DNA from: a virus
DNA: 27,576 nucleotides
IMG/VR virus record: IMGVR_UViG_3300026078_000077
Location: 1-27,576 of that record
Strand: one strand, 5' to 3'
Part shown: positions 27,202 to 27,576 of the stretch, piece by piece
How positions within the stretch are numbered: position 1 is the stretch's first letter
Layout of the letters: every line of letters begins with the position of its first letter
Program-made: the position numbers and the translations under genes
The notes under the pieces: model-generated
Seen by the model: only the letters and a program-made list of their open reading frames with translations
The model's database searches: none
What the model was told of the DNA's origin: nothing

Positions 27202-27576
27202 GTGGCGGACCCCACTGAGGTGACGCTGGCTGCCAGCCAGGACCTGATGGAGGGGCTGCAGGTCCTAGCCAACTCGCTGCCGGACTATCACCGGGCCGAG
27301 ATGTACTACGAGGCCACCAATCCGGAGTTCTTCGCCAGCATCCGGTTGCGGCGGGCGCTCGAACGGACGGGTATTACTTTCCGATTCAACATGGCCAAGA
27401 CTCCAGTCGACGTGATGGCCGACCGGCTGGAGATCCACGCCGTCCAGGTGGCAGGAGACAACCGGGCCGACCAGATCCTGCAGGAGATCTGGGAACGAAA
27501 CATGATGGAGCTGGAATCGACCAACATCCACCGCCGCGCGGGGGAGTTCGGCGACGCCTATCTGATCGTGTGGCCG
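27202..27576 (+). CDS. Portal protein, N-terminal part (partial)
   Basis: 125 codons from GTG 27202 (AGGAGG 9 nt upstream) to the right edge. AEMYYEATNPEF, TPVDVMADRLEIHAV, then ADQILQEIWERNMMELES and HRRAGEFGDAYLIVWP follow the start of SPP1 gp6-like portals, which form the ring through which terminase packs DNA. The gene continues outside the window. The 83 bp before it contain no clear promoter. Confidence 0.85.
   Translation, partial: MADPTEVTLAASQDLMEGLQVLANSLPDYHRAEMYYEATNPEFFASIRLRRALERTGITFRFNMAKTPVDVMADRLEIHAVQVAGDNRADQILQEIWERNMMELESTNIHRRAGEFGDAYLIVWP

Noticed and set aside
1-27576. CRISPR arrays, insertion sequences, integrase or attachment sites
   Set aside because: No regularly spaced repeats, transposase or integrase motifs were found; the repeated 12-bp word is irregularly spaced.

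Overview
The window is part of a high-GC double-stranded DNA tailed-phage (or prophage) genome whose host is most likely an actinobacterium. The evidence is dense packing of short genes joined by ATGA/GTGA/TGATG overlaps, very frequent GTG and occasional TTG starts, several near-leaderless promoters, and the presence of large terminase, portal, family A DNA polymerase and dUTPase genes. The host genus cannot be read from the sequence.

Left part (1-7.8 kb, plus strand): DNA and nucleotide metabolism. It holds a family A DNA polymerase with proofreading domain, small unknown genes, an HNH endonuclease, a RuvC-like resolvase broken by a 5-nt insertion, an adenylosuccinate-synthetase homologue with the PurZ-type Ser replacing the catalytic Asp, a MazG/DUF1599-like pyrophosphohydrolase directly after it, and a dUTPase. 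PurZ + MazZ-like + PolA next to each other point to a 2-aminoadenine (Z) genome; the third usual partner, a DatZ-type dATPase, is not in the window.

7.8-11.3 kb (plus): accessory genes, including a zinc-ribbon protein, a Lys/Ala-rich protein behind a strong promoter, two paralogous SH3-like small proteins, an Ig-like protein and a lipoprotein. A 20-bp-stem terminator at 11.31-11.36 kb separates these from 11.36-16.34 kb (minus strand), a block of accessory operons including a protein with the C-terminal signature of the AcrVA2 anti-CRISPR family and a chain of very small overlapping genes.

16.3-18.2 kb is gene-poor: a tRNA-Met-like sequence, a 19-bp-stem terminator, a third SH3-like paralogue, small membrane and soluble proteins, and a convincing tRNA-Ser(GCU). 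18.2-25.2 kb (plus) runs from an HTH protein and a probable small terminase through about a dozen small genes and a permuted papain/NlpC-like protein to the large terminase. 25.2-27.0 kb (minus) carries small genes and an XRE-type repressor, and a portal gene begins at 27.2 kb.

Two regulatory systems emerge from reading the DNA itself. (1) A 12-bp asymmetric word, GGGGGTGGTGTA, occurs exactly eight times and at least seven more times with one mismatch, in several reading frames and on both strands. Three copies surround and overlap the promoter of the XRE repressor gene, suggesting a repressor-operator/'stoperator' network. (2) Five or six promoters share TTGACA-N4-GACAA-N8-TTGAAT-like architecture, three of them inside a large inverted repeat.
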